From contig CAJUKF010000012.1 in assembly GCA_910587355.1 (NCBI GenBank), positions 1-55,910 on the forward strand: a stretch of DNA of 55,910 bases. Reading direction: 5' to 3'. Below the pieces are notes generated by a model. The model did no database searches, was not told the DNA's origin, and worked only from the letters and a program-made list of their open reading frames with translations. The position numbers and the translations under genes are program-made. Below, one piece after another: positions 8,900 to 16,856 of the stretch. This DNA comes from an uncultured Muribaculaceae bacterium. Lineage in GTDB: Bacteria > Bacteroidota > Bacteroidia > Bacteroidales > Muribaculaceae. Every line of letters starts with the position of its first letter. Positions within the stretch are counted from its first letter, which is position 1.

Positions 8900-10170
8900 T
8901 TCGTGCCTGTCCTACACCTAAATGTCGCGGAAAGCTTGCCACAAGCGCAAGCCTTCCGCTGTCGTACTGCCGTGTGTGCTCCACTTTCACGGGAGAAGCG
9001 CTTGCGTCGCAGCATGGTGTTGGCTTTCATGAGGTGCTGCGTGAGATAGTGCTTCTCGAAATTACTTCGGGCGTACCGAAATTTCTGCTTCTCCGTTCGG
9101 AACAGACAGTGCCGGTCATTGCCGCGTACTGCAATAAGGATTCACAGCGGTTTCTGTCACTGCTGTTTCAGCTGAATCGGTCAGATATCGCAGATACTTT
9201 CTATGCGCGCCTCGCAGAATGTCCGCCGACAAAGTACGATGATTTCAAGGAACAGTGGTCGGCCCGGTTCAGGGCCGATTTCCGATATGAGAGCCGCGAC
9301 ATAGAGTTCTTTATCGATGCCCTCGGATTTGCGGTGGGAGTGCTGACACGTGTAAGCGAATATGTAGCCGAGGATTATGTCTGTCCTGAAGCTGATGCGA
9401 AGGTCGATGCGGGCAGCCTCTCGGCAGACAAGACTGTTGTAATGAAAGGCTCGCCGGTGAGAGTGACGTGGAACAGCGAATTTGCCGATGACAGTCCGGC
9501 AGTGCGGAAACGTGCCCGGAAGCGACGTCAGGCAAGCTCTGCCGAGCTGACTGTCACAGATACGGTGACAAACGACAGCCAGAGCTATTCCGTGTCGGTG
9601 TCGGGTTCGAAAGAATTCGTGCCTGAGCACGATACCGTATTTTCGATTGTCTTTAAAAGCCATGCGCGGGTGTCGACCCCTCAGACTGTAAGGGTACAGG
9701 TGCTCCCCCCGCTTGCAATCCACGATTTGAAGGTGTCGGCGGGAGCCATAATCGAGGGAAAGACTGTGGAATTGGCCTGGAAAGCCGAAGGGTACAAATC
9801 GCTGAAACTTGTGACGCGTGACAGCGCATTCCGTGAAGAGACGATAGATGTGACTTCGCAGCCCGGCAACCGATATACTCTTGCTCCTACGCGTTCGACA
9901 ACCATAACGCTCGTTGCCAGGAGTTTCAGCGGAACCCAGAAAGAGGCTTCCGTCTCTGTGGGAGTGACTCCTCTGCCGCGGATATCAATGACGGCACTGG
10001 CAAATGTGCTTCCGCCGGAAATCAATATAGCTCCGCCCCGGCTGCCATCGCTTGATTTCGGGTTTGAACTCCTTGACCTCTCATCAGTTGCCGACAACAG
10101 CCTGTTGCCTGTCAGGATGCGCGACAAGGTGAGATACTATGTCAAACAGCTGAAACGGCTTTTATTCTGA
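8896..10170 (+). CDS. Zinc-ribbon protein with intracellular Ig-like domains
   Basis: The 424-residue protein is not a known named family to me. It opens with a zinc ribbon (C5, C10, C25, C28), then an alpha-helical region (about 45-165). Two beta-sandwich, Ig-like segments follow: about 178-270, with GSPVRVTWNS and QTVRVQVL, and about 272-365, with GKTVELAWKAEG and TTITLVARSFSGTQKEASVSV. The C-terminus is Pro-rich and then basic. There is no signal peptide, so these Ig-like domains sit in the cytoplasm. Translation is coupled to the phosphatase by a 4-base overlap. A scaffold or phospho-target role within the operon is inference. Confidence 0.6.
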   Translation: MIRACPTPKCRGKLATSASLPLSYCRVCSTFTGEALASQHGVGFHEVLREIVLLEITSGVPKFLLLRSEQTVPVIAAYCNKDSQRFLSLLFQLNRSDIADTFYARLAECPPTKYDDFKEQWSARFRADFRYESRDIEFFIDALGFAVGVLTRVSEYVAEDYVCPEADAKVDAGSLSADKTVVMKGSPVRVTWNSEFADDSPAVRKRARKRRQASSAELTVTDTVTNDSQSYSVSVSGSKEFVPEHDTVFSIVFKSHARVSTPQTVRVQVLPPLAIHDLKVSAGAIIEGKTVELAWKAEGYKSLKLVTRDSAFREETIDVTSQPGNRYTLAPTRSTTITLVARSFSGTQKEASVSVGVTPLPRISMTALANVLPPEINIAPPRLPSLDFGFELLDLSSVADNSLLPVRMRDKVRYYVKQLKRLLF

Positions 10171-10179
10171 TAGTTTATA

Positions 10180-10911
10180 ATGAATGCCCTGATATACAGA
10201 TTCGTAGGATTGCTGACCGAGAATGAGAAATGCGTGGTGTGCGGTCATACTCCGGCAAAAGGAATGGCCTATTACCGCGACCACATGGGTAATGTGGCGT
10301 GCGGACATCATCAGGTTCCGGTGTGCTTTGCCTGCACGGCCATGTGTAACCCGGCCACTTCAATAGATGTGCCAAATTACGGGACAATATGCAGTGAATG
10401 CGCCTCCAAGTCGATAGACCCGGACATTGCAATACGGCTTGTAGAGTATGTGCACCGATTTTACAAAAAATTAGGCATGAGTTTTCCGGGTCATAAACTT
10501 CAACTGGTATCGGTAAAAGAGATGTTCGGACTCGTATCGGAAGATTTGGGTGGGAGTGTTCCGGCCGCTCTCGGACTGGCTTACAACAAGTCTGAGGGAG
10601 TCTATCGCATATGTGTGCTCCGAAATCTCTCCAAAATCGCTTTTGCAGGTACTTTCGCTCATGAGATACTTCATCTGTGGCAATACGGCAAACATATCAG
10701 CGCGCCGGCTCCTGTCTGCGAGGGTTTCTGCAATCTCGGCGAGTATCTTCTGCTCAGCACAATAGATAAGGCAGAGGCCCAGCGCCGCATGTCAAACGAA
10801 CTGACGGACCCCGACCCCGTCTACGGCGAGGGGTTCCGTTCGCTCAAAGTGCTCTATGACGCGCACGGATGGAAAAAAGTGATTGAAACAATGCTCGAAT
10901 TCCGCCAATGA
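10180..10911 (+). CDS. LIM-like zinc finger plus DA1-like metallopeptidase
   Basis: The 243-residue protein has a cysteine/histidine-rich N-terminus (CVVC at 18-21, CGHH at 41-44, CFAC at 49-52, CSEC at 71-74). This resembles paired LIM-type zinc knuckles. The C-terminal half holds a zinc-peptidase motif HEILH (H161, E162, H165) with a downstream EGFCN (E181) as probable third ligand. This arrangement, HExxH-W followed by E-G-x-C, matches the DA1 family, in which plant proteins combine a LIM domain with a peptidase. It is soluble and likely cleaves a protein partner, perhaps once modified by the operon's kinase. Its stop overlaps the next start (ATGA). Confidence 0.72.
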   Translation: MNALIYRFVGLLTENEKCVVCGHTPAKGMAYYRDHMGNVACGHHQVPVCFACTAMCNPATSIDVPNYGTICSECASKSIDPDIAIRLVEYVHRFYKKLGMSFPGHKLQLVSVKEMFGLVSEDLGGSVPAALGLAYNKSEGVYRICVLRNLSKIAFAGTFAHEILHLWQYGKHISAPAPVCEGFCNLGEYLLLSTIDKAEAQRRMSNELTDPDPVYGEGFRSLKVLYDAHGWKKVIETMLEFRQ

Positions 10912-11456
10912 AAGAAAACTTAGGATATCTTATATTCGACCGACGGCATATGCTTCGCTCGCGACGGCGCCGTAGAACGACCGATTTGTGCATCGACACT
11001 TATCGGCCGCTGCTTGTTGCGATTACGCTGAGCAACAGACTTCTGCAGCTGTTGCTTATGCTCCCGGCCGTTTATCTTATATTTCTTTATGAGGGTTATG
11101 AAATGAAGCTCGTCGGGCTGGCCGGATTATCCGCTATCGCAGGAAATTTTATTGTGGACAAGTCGCTCGGTCAACGGAGAAGAGAGGGCGTAGCTGCCGA
11201 TTCCGTGCATCGCATTCTCTTTATGCTCAGCATTATGATTGCCGCCGTGCCGGGATTTGCCTTTCTGCTCACATCAGGCAATCCGACAGCTGTCAGTACA
11301 TATGGAATAAGCGAAATATTGTATCTGTGTGCAACTTCGGCAGTGATTATCCCGTCTGTATTTTTGCTAATCACACTATGGTGGGAAGCTTTTGTCATAT
11401 TTTTTAAAGAGAAGAATTTACAACAGGCCGAACGGCTCAAAGCAAAACAGTTATGA
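10908..11456 (+). CDS. Small multi-spanning membrane protein
   Basis: The 182-residue protein has four hydrophobic segments: about 42-66, 66-85, 103-125 and 137-163. A basic N-terminus (RRHMLRSRRRRR) should stay in the cytoplasm. The C-terminal tail is charged. It is coupled by 4-base overlaps to both the DA1-like peptidase gene before it and the DUF4407-like gene after it, so it is likely a membrane partner of the latter. No family is recognised. Confidence 0.62.
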   Translation: MKENLGYLIFDRRHMLRSRRRRRTTDLCIDTYRPLLVAITLSNRLLQLLLMLPAVYLIFLYEGYEMKLVGLAGLSAIAGNFIVDKSLGQRRREGVAADSVHRILFMLSIMIAAVPGFAFLLTSGNPTAVSTYGISEILYLCATSAVIIPSVFLLITLWWEAFVIFFKEKNLQQAERLKAKQL

Positions 11457-12991
11457 GTTTCCAGAAATCGATGTGGTGGGTTGCTGGCGCCAATCCCGAG
11501 ATACTGAAGAAATGCCCGACCGACTACTCCAAGTTTGCCTCAATAGGTATAATGATTACGGTCACAGCGTTGGTGGCTGTATTTTCCGGCACTTTTGCCG
11601 CGTGGTATTTCATGTCGGACAGTGAGGGTTCGGGCAGTCTGTTCGCTGCATTTCTTTTCGGCCTCGGGTGGGCCGGTCTGATATTTTCAATCGACCGCTG
11701 TCTTGTAATCACACTCAAAAAAGACCCTGCGCGAAAACATCAGAGGTGGTTGGTGCCGTTTTTGTCCCGTCTGGCTCTTGCAATACTGATAGCGCTCATG
11801 GTGTCAATACCTTTGGAACTGTATATTTTCCGTGATTATATAGCTGCCAATGAAGAGGAATATCTGGTGTATGAGACCAATAAACTCGGCGACATGCACA
11901 AACGTGTGTCGCATGAGGACGATTACCGCACGGATTCCAAAAACGCTTTCGCGCTTTCTGAGCAGTTCGGCAACGAGGCCGGTGCGCTTCAGGCAGAAAT
12001 CAATACACTTCAGGGTCGCATCAACCGGCTTGAAGCGGAGAAATCCAATCCGGCAAGTTCGGCCTACATCTCAGCGCGAAACAAATACAACAGCGCTCTT
12101 GCCGCATATAACGAGGCTGACAGGCAATACAAGGCCGAGTCGAAAAAAGAGCAGCCATCAATGTCGGTTCTGAATTCAGCATCGGCTACAATGAACAGCA
12201 ACCGCAGCATAATGTCGGCCCGAAAATCAGAGATGAATCAGGCTGCATCGGCATGGCGTGCCCAGAAACAGAAAGAAATAGACAGCCTTACTCCCGAGCT
12301 CGTCCGGAAGAAATCCGATAAGGCCGAGAAAGAGAGCAGCCGCGCTTTGGCTATCAAAAGCTGGCAGCAGAGTTCTGAGTCGGCGCAGAAAGCGGCTACC
12401 GAGCGTAGCGAGAGCGAGAAAGTGAAAAAGGAGCAGCTGCGTAAGGGCAATGACTTTATACGCAATTTCCAGATTCTTCAGTTCGCCGTAAATAAAACCA
12501 ACTCCGACGGGGAAAGCACCGAAACAACGCAATGGATGGCACTGCAGCTGATTCGTCTGCTTTTCCTTATTATCGAATTGCTCCCCACTTTGGTTAAGAT
12601 AGCGACTCCTGTCGGTGCTTACGACAGATATGTGCACGCGACCGAAGCAAGCATTGAGCGATATCTCAATTCGCTCGAATTCCAGGAAGACATGCAGAAA
12701 ATCAATGAATCTGCAGTGCAGGCCCAGGTGGAGGAAGAGAAACTGCGCCGCGAGGCAGAACTGAAGATAAAGAAGGAACTGATAGATAAAGTGTCGGCAG
12801 TTCAGCTCGATATAGCGAAACTGGCCGTTAAGAAGTGGGAGGAAAACGAGCGTCGCAAACTTAATCAGCCCGATAAGCCGAAAAATGCTCAGCCGGCTGA
12901 CAGCCGTCCTCAACATCAGCCGACAACCAATCCCGTGCTAAACACCACTTCGACACCTGTAACGCCTCCGACTGTGGCTGCTCAGGAGTAA
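11453..12991 (+). CDS. DUF4407-like membrane protein with long coiled coil
   Basis: This 512-residue protein has an N-terminal pair of transmembrane helices (about 33-55 and 60-80) followed by FSIDRCL, then a third helix (about 103-122). A long Ala/Gln/Glu-rich coiled-coil region (about 165-330) follows, then a hydrophobic segment with IRLLFLIIELLPTLVKI (about 362-382) and a second coiled coil (about 410-465). The tail is Pro/Thr/Gln-rich. The layout matches DUF4407, a family of unknown function. It ends the kinase operon and would give the system a membrane anchor. The coiled coil may face the periplasm or the cytoplasm, depending on topology, which cannot be fixed here. Confidence 0.75.
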   Translation: MSFQKSMWWVAGANPEILKKCPTDYSKFASIGIMITVTALVAVFSGTFAAWYFMSDSEGSGSLFAAFLFGLGWAGLIFSIDRCLVITLKKDPARKHQRWLVPFLSRLALAILIALMVSIPLELYIFRDYIAANEEEYLVYETNKLGDMHKRVSHEDDYRTDSKNAFALSEQFGNEAGALQAEINTLQGRINRLEAEKSNPASSAYISARNKYNSALAAYNEADRQYKAESKKEQPSMSVLNSASATMNSNRSIMSARKSEMNQAASAWRAQKQKEIDSLTPELVRKKSDKAEKESSRALAIKSWQQSSESAQKAATERSESEKVKKEQLRKGNDFIRNFQILQFAVNKTNSDGESTETTQWMALQLIRLLFLIIELLPTLVKIATPVGAYDRYVHATEASIERYLNSLEFQEDMQKINESAVQAQVEEEKLRREAELKIKKELIDKVSAVQLDIAKLAVKKWEENERRKLNQPDKPKNAQPADSRPQHQPTTNPVLNTTSTPVTPPTVAAQE

Positions 12992-13523
12992 TCGGAGCGG
13001 TGGATTACTTTCTATCATTTTCTAATCAAAAATTTGCCTTGGCGGACACTGATTACTTCATATATAAATTTTCAATTTGCCAAAATTTATACATGGAAGT
13101 GATTCAAACTTATTTCAAAAACATATAATATCTCGTAACGCATAAAAAAGCAGCGTATCCCGATAAAAATTCGCTATATTATAGTTACGACACTTTAATT
13201 TACGAACCGATGCCGAAATACACTGTGCCTTACAAAGATACAATAAAAAAGAAATAATGCCCTATCTCAGCATAGCAAAAAGAGGATATGTCTCCCAAGA
13301 CTGTCTTTGCGCATCTGAATCCCATTTAGACGATTTAGCCGATAGCCGATGTAATATCATACCCGCTTACCTCCGAATGTGATGTTGGCGTTAATAGGCA
13401 TCTCTATAGTTCATGTCTCATCTCCTCCGAAAAAGAACTGCAAGTCCCAGACTTGTGGCTCTTTTTGTATTACCTCTCCACACCACCAGCCTCCCTACCT
13501 CATTATGCCTGCGATGTGAGTGT
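12992..13523. other. AT-rich gap between the kinase operon and the island
   Basis: No convincing gene was found in these 530 bases. A hairpin with a 10-base stem (13063-13072 with 13082-13091, loop of nine) could end the operon transcript, although it lacks a T-run. Two tiny reading frames, 13210-13257 (15 codons) and 13257-13382 (41 codons), overlap as TAATG. They have start codons but no recognisable motif, so they are not called as genes. This gap marks the switch from the operon to convergently oriented accessory genes. Confidence 0.5.
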
Positions 13524-14249
13524 TCACGATTGCCTCTCCCGATGCCCGATAGTCAGAGTCACTGTCGTTTTGAAGTCGTTGATGCGAAGCAAATCAGGTA
13601 TGGAAAACGGATTATGCGTGCAGATATCATGAATCGGATGGCAAACACAGATATGCGATAGTGCCGGGTGATACAAAGCCCCTTCGGCCCATGTCTTCCC
13701 GTCTTCCATCGTATCGGTGAAAGCTGAGCCCGGAGAAGTCTCTCCCCGCTCAAAGTGTTGAGGCTCCACTCCACAATAGCATTGGGCCTGACTCATTGAT
13801 TTCGGCACCATTTCGTGAAGCACCTCGCTCATGAACCGAAAATCCGAGCCGTAATAATCATCCTCCGGCAGTTTCAGCACTTCATCCTCATCATCCCAGC
13901 CTTGTACGCGCAGGAGGCCCTCTACTTCATATTCATCATCAAAACCCTCCATTTTCTGCATCCAAATCATCGTTTCCCACAGCATGGCCGCGCGTTTTCT
14001 CATTTCGTCAGCCAGCCTAAGCAATTTATCGTTGAGCACTTCAAAGCGCTTTACCTCTTCGGGTGTGGCAAGAAACATCCGGTCAAGACATGCCGCTCGG
14101 TCAATAAGGAGCAGCTCGACTTTAGCCCTTTGCACCGGACACATGTCCCATGCATAGCCGTTATGAGTTTTATTTACAATGTGCTTTATCTTCTCCTCAG
14201 TTTTTCTCACCCTTTCACGGAGAATGTCGGGATTCTTTATTCGTATCAT
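13524..14249 (-). CDS. Uncharacterised protein of the accessory island
   Basis: The 241-residue protein is not recognised. Residues 1-60 contain a basic start and a helix-rich stretch. The middle (about 85-140) is acidic. The C-terminal half has a Cys/His-rich pattern (QCYCGVEPQHFERGE, then HICVCHPIHDICTH), which could bind metal. The block ending SIPDLLRINDF looks conserved-domain-like. It has no signal peptide. It follows two paralogous genes in the same direction. In this setting, next to a toxin-type nuclease and small orphans, an immunity or antitoxin-type role is possible but unsupported. Confidence 0.6.
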   Translation of the reverse strand: MIRIKNPDILRERVRKTEEKIKHIVNKTHNGYAWDMCPVQRAKVELLLIDRAACLDRMFLATPEEVKRFEVLNDKLLRLADEMRKRAAMLWETMIWMQKMEGFDDEYEVEGLLRVQGWDDEDEVLKLPEDDYYGSDFRFMSEVLHEMVPKSMSQAQCYCGVEPQHFERGETSPGSAFTDTMEDGKTWAEGALYHPALSHICVCHPIHDICTHNPFSIPDLLRINDFKTTVTLTIGHRERQS

Positions 14250-14279
14250 TTTGTTCCTGCTGTGCGTTTAACGATGCAA

Positions 14280-14287
14280 CAAAGGTA
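14280..14287 (-). promoter_or_regulatory. -7 box for the gene at 13524
   Basis: TACCTTTG on the minus strand lies 30 bases before the start codon at 14249. No TTTG occurs at the usual -33 distance. Instead the sequence CTGC-N7-GCAG (14298-14312), inside the 3' end of the upstream gene, sits ten bases away. Confidence 0.5.
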
Positions 14288-14288
14288 G

Positions 14289-15002
14289 TCAATCATTCTG
14301 CATCTCAGGCAGATATTCCGCAAAAAGATGTAGTCCATAATATACTTTGTCGGGAACAGTCTCCCATTTGCCCTGTATTGAAATATCCTCACGTGCGGCG
14401 AGCCACTCCCATGCATCCGCCATAATATCGAGAGTTTTGCGCCACTCGTCACCAGGCTCATACTCTTTTTGCATAAACGGAGCGGCATCAGGATATGAAT
14501 ACATTCTCGTAAAATATGCCGGTGGAAACTGGCTGCACTGTGAAAACGCACGCAGTACAGGAGCTATCCGTCGGGCCAAGGCTCGGTCAAGGCATCGCAT
14601 TTCTTCAAACGTGCAATATTTTTCTCCCCGATAATTTTCATATTTATTTCCTGACAGCCTGTAATGCCTTTCATTAAGATATGGAAGAACATTCATCAGC
14701 ATATGTAAATCCGATGTCAGCATGTTCGCATCTTCCGATGAAAAACAGACATCGTTCTCAAAATAATCTGTCAGTCTCTTTAAAGAGTTATCAATCTGAA
14801 AAATATTTTCCCGGCTGAAATACTCTGTGGGCGCTTGTATTTTAGCCGGATTGCATTGCGCACAGTCCTGAATATCAGCCACGGCAGCAAAGCACTGGAG
14901 AAATCCGAGAATATTCTTCGCTGCAAAGTAGTCAAAATACCATATATTCCGGCGGTCATTCATATCGAGCCAAAACCGGCTGTCAAGATACATATCTTCC
15001 AT
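14289..15002 (-). CDS. Uncharacterised protein, paralogue of the next upstream gene
   Basis: The 237-residue protein is a clear paralogue of the one encoded at 15035-15820. Shared blocks include the aromatic YFAA near residue 25, LPYLNERHY (compare LPYLNDRHF), CxFxEM..LD..xARRI, FPPxxFxRxxYS, DEW and the identical C-terminal end YYGLHLFAEYLPEMQND. There is no signal peptide or transmembrane segment, and it is predicted soluble and helical. The family is not recognised. Tandem paralogues next to a nuclease toxin domain are typical of immunity-gene arrays, but no pairing can be shown here. Confidence 0.65.
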   Translation of the reverse strand: MEDMYLDSRFWLDMNDRRNIWYFDYFAAKNILGFLQCFAAVADIQDCAQCNPAKIQAPTEYFSRENIFQIDNSLKRLTDYFENDVCFSSEDANMLTSDLHMLMNVLPYLNERHYRLSGNKYENYRGEKYCTFEEMRCLDRALARRIAPVLRAFSQCSQFPPAYFTRMYSYPDAAPFMQKEYEPGDEWRKTLDIMADAWEWLAAREDISIQGKWETVPDKVYYGLHLFAEYLPEMQND

Positions 15003-15034
15003 TGAGTTAAATTTTAGTCATTTGTCCAAATTAA

Positions 15035-15090
15035 TCAATCATTCTGCATCTCAGGCAGATATTCAGCAAAAAGATGTAGTCCGTAGTATA
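15035..15090 (-). repeat. Direct repeat at the 3' ends of two paralogues
   Basis: About 56 bases here match 14289-14344 with only a few substitutions, far more than the rest of the two genes. Each copy encodes the same last residues (EYLPEMQND). Each also lies just before the promoter region of the next leftward gene, and includes CTGC-N7-GCAG. Confidence 0.7.
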
Positions 15091-15820
15091 TTTCTTCAGG
15101 CACATTTTCACATCCGTTGTCGGTCACCACAGGCTTTCTCTCCAGAATCCACCGCCACGACTCGACCATAGCTTCGATGGCCTTGTTCCATTCATCGCGG
15201 AGAACACAATCTTTTGTGAGTGAGGTATCCGGGACCGGGCACGAGTAAAATCTGCGCTCGAAATTTGGTGGCGGAAATAAGCTATATGCGGCGAACACCT
15301 GCAACGTATTGAATATACGTCGGGCTATTGTTTTGTCAAGATTGCAGAGCTCGTCAAAACTACAGTGCCTGCCCGCGGGAGCATCATCGTACCGCTCTTC
15401 CGACATAGTGAAATGACGGTCGTTGAGATATGGCAGCAAATTAGCAAACTGATGTAGAGCATTCGTCAGCTCAGCAATGCTATCTCCGCGCTCAAAATCT
15501 ATATCCCTGCCTTCATATACAAGTCCGCCTTCATTATTGTACCTGACCAGTAAACTGATTGCTGAAATCATATTGCCGAAATCGTCGGGAGTGACATATT
15601 CCTCAGGCAGACTGCAACCAACCAAACGGGGCTTGTCATATGCCATGAATTCAGCGACATCCATAAAGTCCTCCAACAACGGAACGATTGTAGCAGCGGC
15701 AAAGTAATAGAATTCCCAGACATTGATGCGGTCAACGAGTTCGTCGTCAACCATCATCATTGTGCTCCAGTACTGTACTTCGACATATTTCGGTGTTTTC
15801 TTCCGTTTCTTATTCTTCAT
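15035..15820 (-). CDS. Uncharacterised protein, paralogue pair member
   Basis: The protein has 261 residues from the ATG at 15820 (MKNKKRKK); an in-frame ATG at 15859 would add 13 residues and overlap the upstream gene further. It shares with the gene at 14289 the order: aromatic N-terminal helix (WEFYYFAAA), an acidic middle, LPYLNDRHF, CSFDEL, IARRI, FPPPNFERRFYS, DEWNKAIEAM and the common C-terminus. It is soluble, with no enzymatic motif. It overlaps the 3' end of the LRR-like gene at 15810-16529 by 11 bases, so the two are probably co-transcribed. Confidence 0.65.
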   Translation of the reverse strand: MKNKKRKKTPKYVEVQYWSTMMMVDDELVDRINVWEFYYFAAATIVPLLEDFMDVAEFMAYDKPRLVGCSLPEEYVTPDDFGNMISAISLLVRYNNEGGLVYEGRDIDFERGDSIAELTNALHQFANLLPYLNDRHFTMSEERYDDAPAGRHCSFDELCNLDKTIARRIFNTLQVFAAYSLFPPPNFERRFYSCPVPDTSLTKDCVLRDEWNKAIEAMVESWRWILERKPVVTDNGCENVPEEIYYGLHLFAEYLPEMQND

Positions 15821-16529
15821 CAAATTCGCTCTTATGCCCGTCAATGAATACGCCGTCATTGCGCTCTACAATCCGGCGGATTGCGTCCCGACATGAGGGA
15901 TGCAAGCGTGCGCCCGTGACATCCACATACTTAAGCGGCGTATTGTTGCTCAACTTGATATTCCTCAGCCCTGAACTCGAATACCCTTTGATGACAAGCC
16001 GCTCCAGCCGACAGTTTGTTTCAAGGTCAAGTTCCTTGACAGCCTCACCGCCGCTGAATGTCAGTTCTCTCAGATTGAAGCACCTGAAAAAATCCACGAA
16101 TGGAAAATTCTCGATATTGAGTTCAAGCTTTTCCATTCTCCGGTTGTTCAGCCGCACACCCTTGCAGCGCTTGATGTAAGCCGACACTATGTCGGGGGCA
16201 CCGCTTAAATCCACAAACTCATACTCGCAGTCGCCGCAGCACGGCTCGATGTGGTCAATGATAGTATCCGGACTCAAAGTTAATTCGACGATATAGGATT
16301 GCGACGGGTCTTTGGGATATTCATGCCGGACATCAAGGTCCCATGCATAAAATCCGATATCGTCTCCTTTTCCACCGTCACCAAACATTAACGTCATTGC
16401 AGGAAATTCTCCAGTGAATTGTCCGCGGATTCCATACACATTACCGTACGTCCAATCTATCGGGCGTACATGCACCTTAATAATATTGATGCTGTCTGTA
16501 GTTACTTTTCTTCTTCTGTTTGTTCTCAT
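15810..16529 (-). CDS. Leucine-rich-like repeat protein
   Basis: The 239-residue protein has an N-terminal beta-rich region (about 15-100). A C-terminal region (about 125-225) follows, with repeated short strand motifs typical of leucine-rich or pentapeptide-like solenoids: MEKLELNIEN, LRELTFSGG, VKELDLETNCRLERLVIKG, LRNIKLSNNTPLKYVDVTG. The CCGDC at about 94-98 may bind metal. There is no signal peptide. It is the first gene of a leftward group with the paralogue pair, driven from the divergent regulatory region at 16534-16633. A protein-binding role is likely; the partner is unknown. Confidence 0.65.
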   Translation of the reverse strand: MRTNRRRKVTTDSINIIKVHVRPIDWTYGNVYGIRGQFTGEFPAMTLMFGDGGKGDDIGFYAWDLDVRHEYPKDPSQSYIVELTLSPDTIIDHIEPCCGDCEYEFVDLSGAPDIVSAYIKRCKGVRLNNRRMEKLELNIENFPFVDFFRCFNLRELTFSGGEAVKELDLETNCRLERLVIKGYSSSGLRNIKLSNNTPLKYVDVTGARLHPSCRDAIRRIVERNDGVFIDGHKSEFDEE

Positions 16530-16533
16530 GCCA

Positions 16534-16633
16534 CAAAATTATACACTCATACTGCCACTTCGCGGCAGAATGTAAAAAATTTCGATTATTTTCTCACTCT
16601 GCCGCGTAGTGGCAGTCGGGTATCATATCTTTG
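16534..16633. promoter_or_regulatory. Divergent promoters with matched CTGCC-N7-GGCAG dyads
   Basis: The leftward -7 box TAATTTTG (16534-16541, minus strand) and the rightward -7 box TATCTTTG (16626-16633) each have a 17-base dyad CTGCC-N7-GGCAG exactly ten bases upstream (16552-16568 and 16599-16615). The two dyads are also inverted copies of each other (one mismatch in 18 bases). No TTTG -33 element is present; the dyad occupies its place. This is the expected layout for an activator or repressor site that controls both directions. Confidence 0.7.
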
Positions 16634-16657
16634 CCGCAAACAATCAACCCTGATATT

Positions 16658-16780
16658 ATGAACGTAGAACGAAGAAAATGCCTCAAATGCAGCAAAGAGT
16701 TTTTCTATATTGCCGGCACCTTTATATACAGTCGCCCCATATGCCCCTGCTGTTCATCGGCTGCCACATGCAAAATTTAG
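16658..16780 (+). CDS. Zinc-ribbon microprotein
   Basis: A 40-residue reading frame starts 25 bases after the rightward -7 box of the shared regulatory region. It has two knuckles, CLKC (8-11) and CPCC (29-32), about 17 residues apart, with a further cysteine at 38. This is a plausible small zinc ribbon. Such peptides often bind nucleic acid or a partner protein. The promoter position and cysteine spacing support a real gene; no homologue is recognised. Confidence 0.55.
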   Translation: MNVERRKCLKCSKEFFYIAGTFIYSRPICPCCSSAATCKI

Positions 16781-16799
16781 AAAAATCAGGCAATTAAAG

Positions 16800-16829
16800 T
16801 TGCCGGGTAAAATAATTTCATTAATTTAG
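16800..16829 (+). promoter_or_regulatory. Putative promoter of the LHH nuclease gene
   Basis: TTG (16800-16802), a 19-base spacer and TAATTTAG (16822-16829) come within one base of the -7 consensus. The start codon is 27 bases downstream. It would allow the nuclease gene to be expressed apart from the zinc-ribbon microprotein. Confidence 0.45.
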
Positions 16830-16856
16830 CGGAATCAATATCGCCAAAACCTTGAC

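Noticed and set aside
3826..12991. Tellurite resistance operon proper
   Set aside because: Only the VWA/kinase/phosphatase/TerY-C side is present; there is no TerB, TerC, TerD/E/Z, so a tellurite function should not be claimed.
13413..13661. 82-codon plus-strand open frame
   Set aside because: Overlaps the 3' end of the leftward gene at 13524; composition is unlike a protein and no start signal was found.
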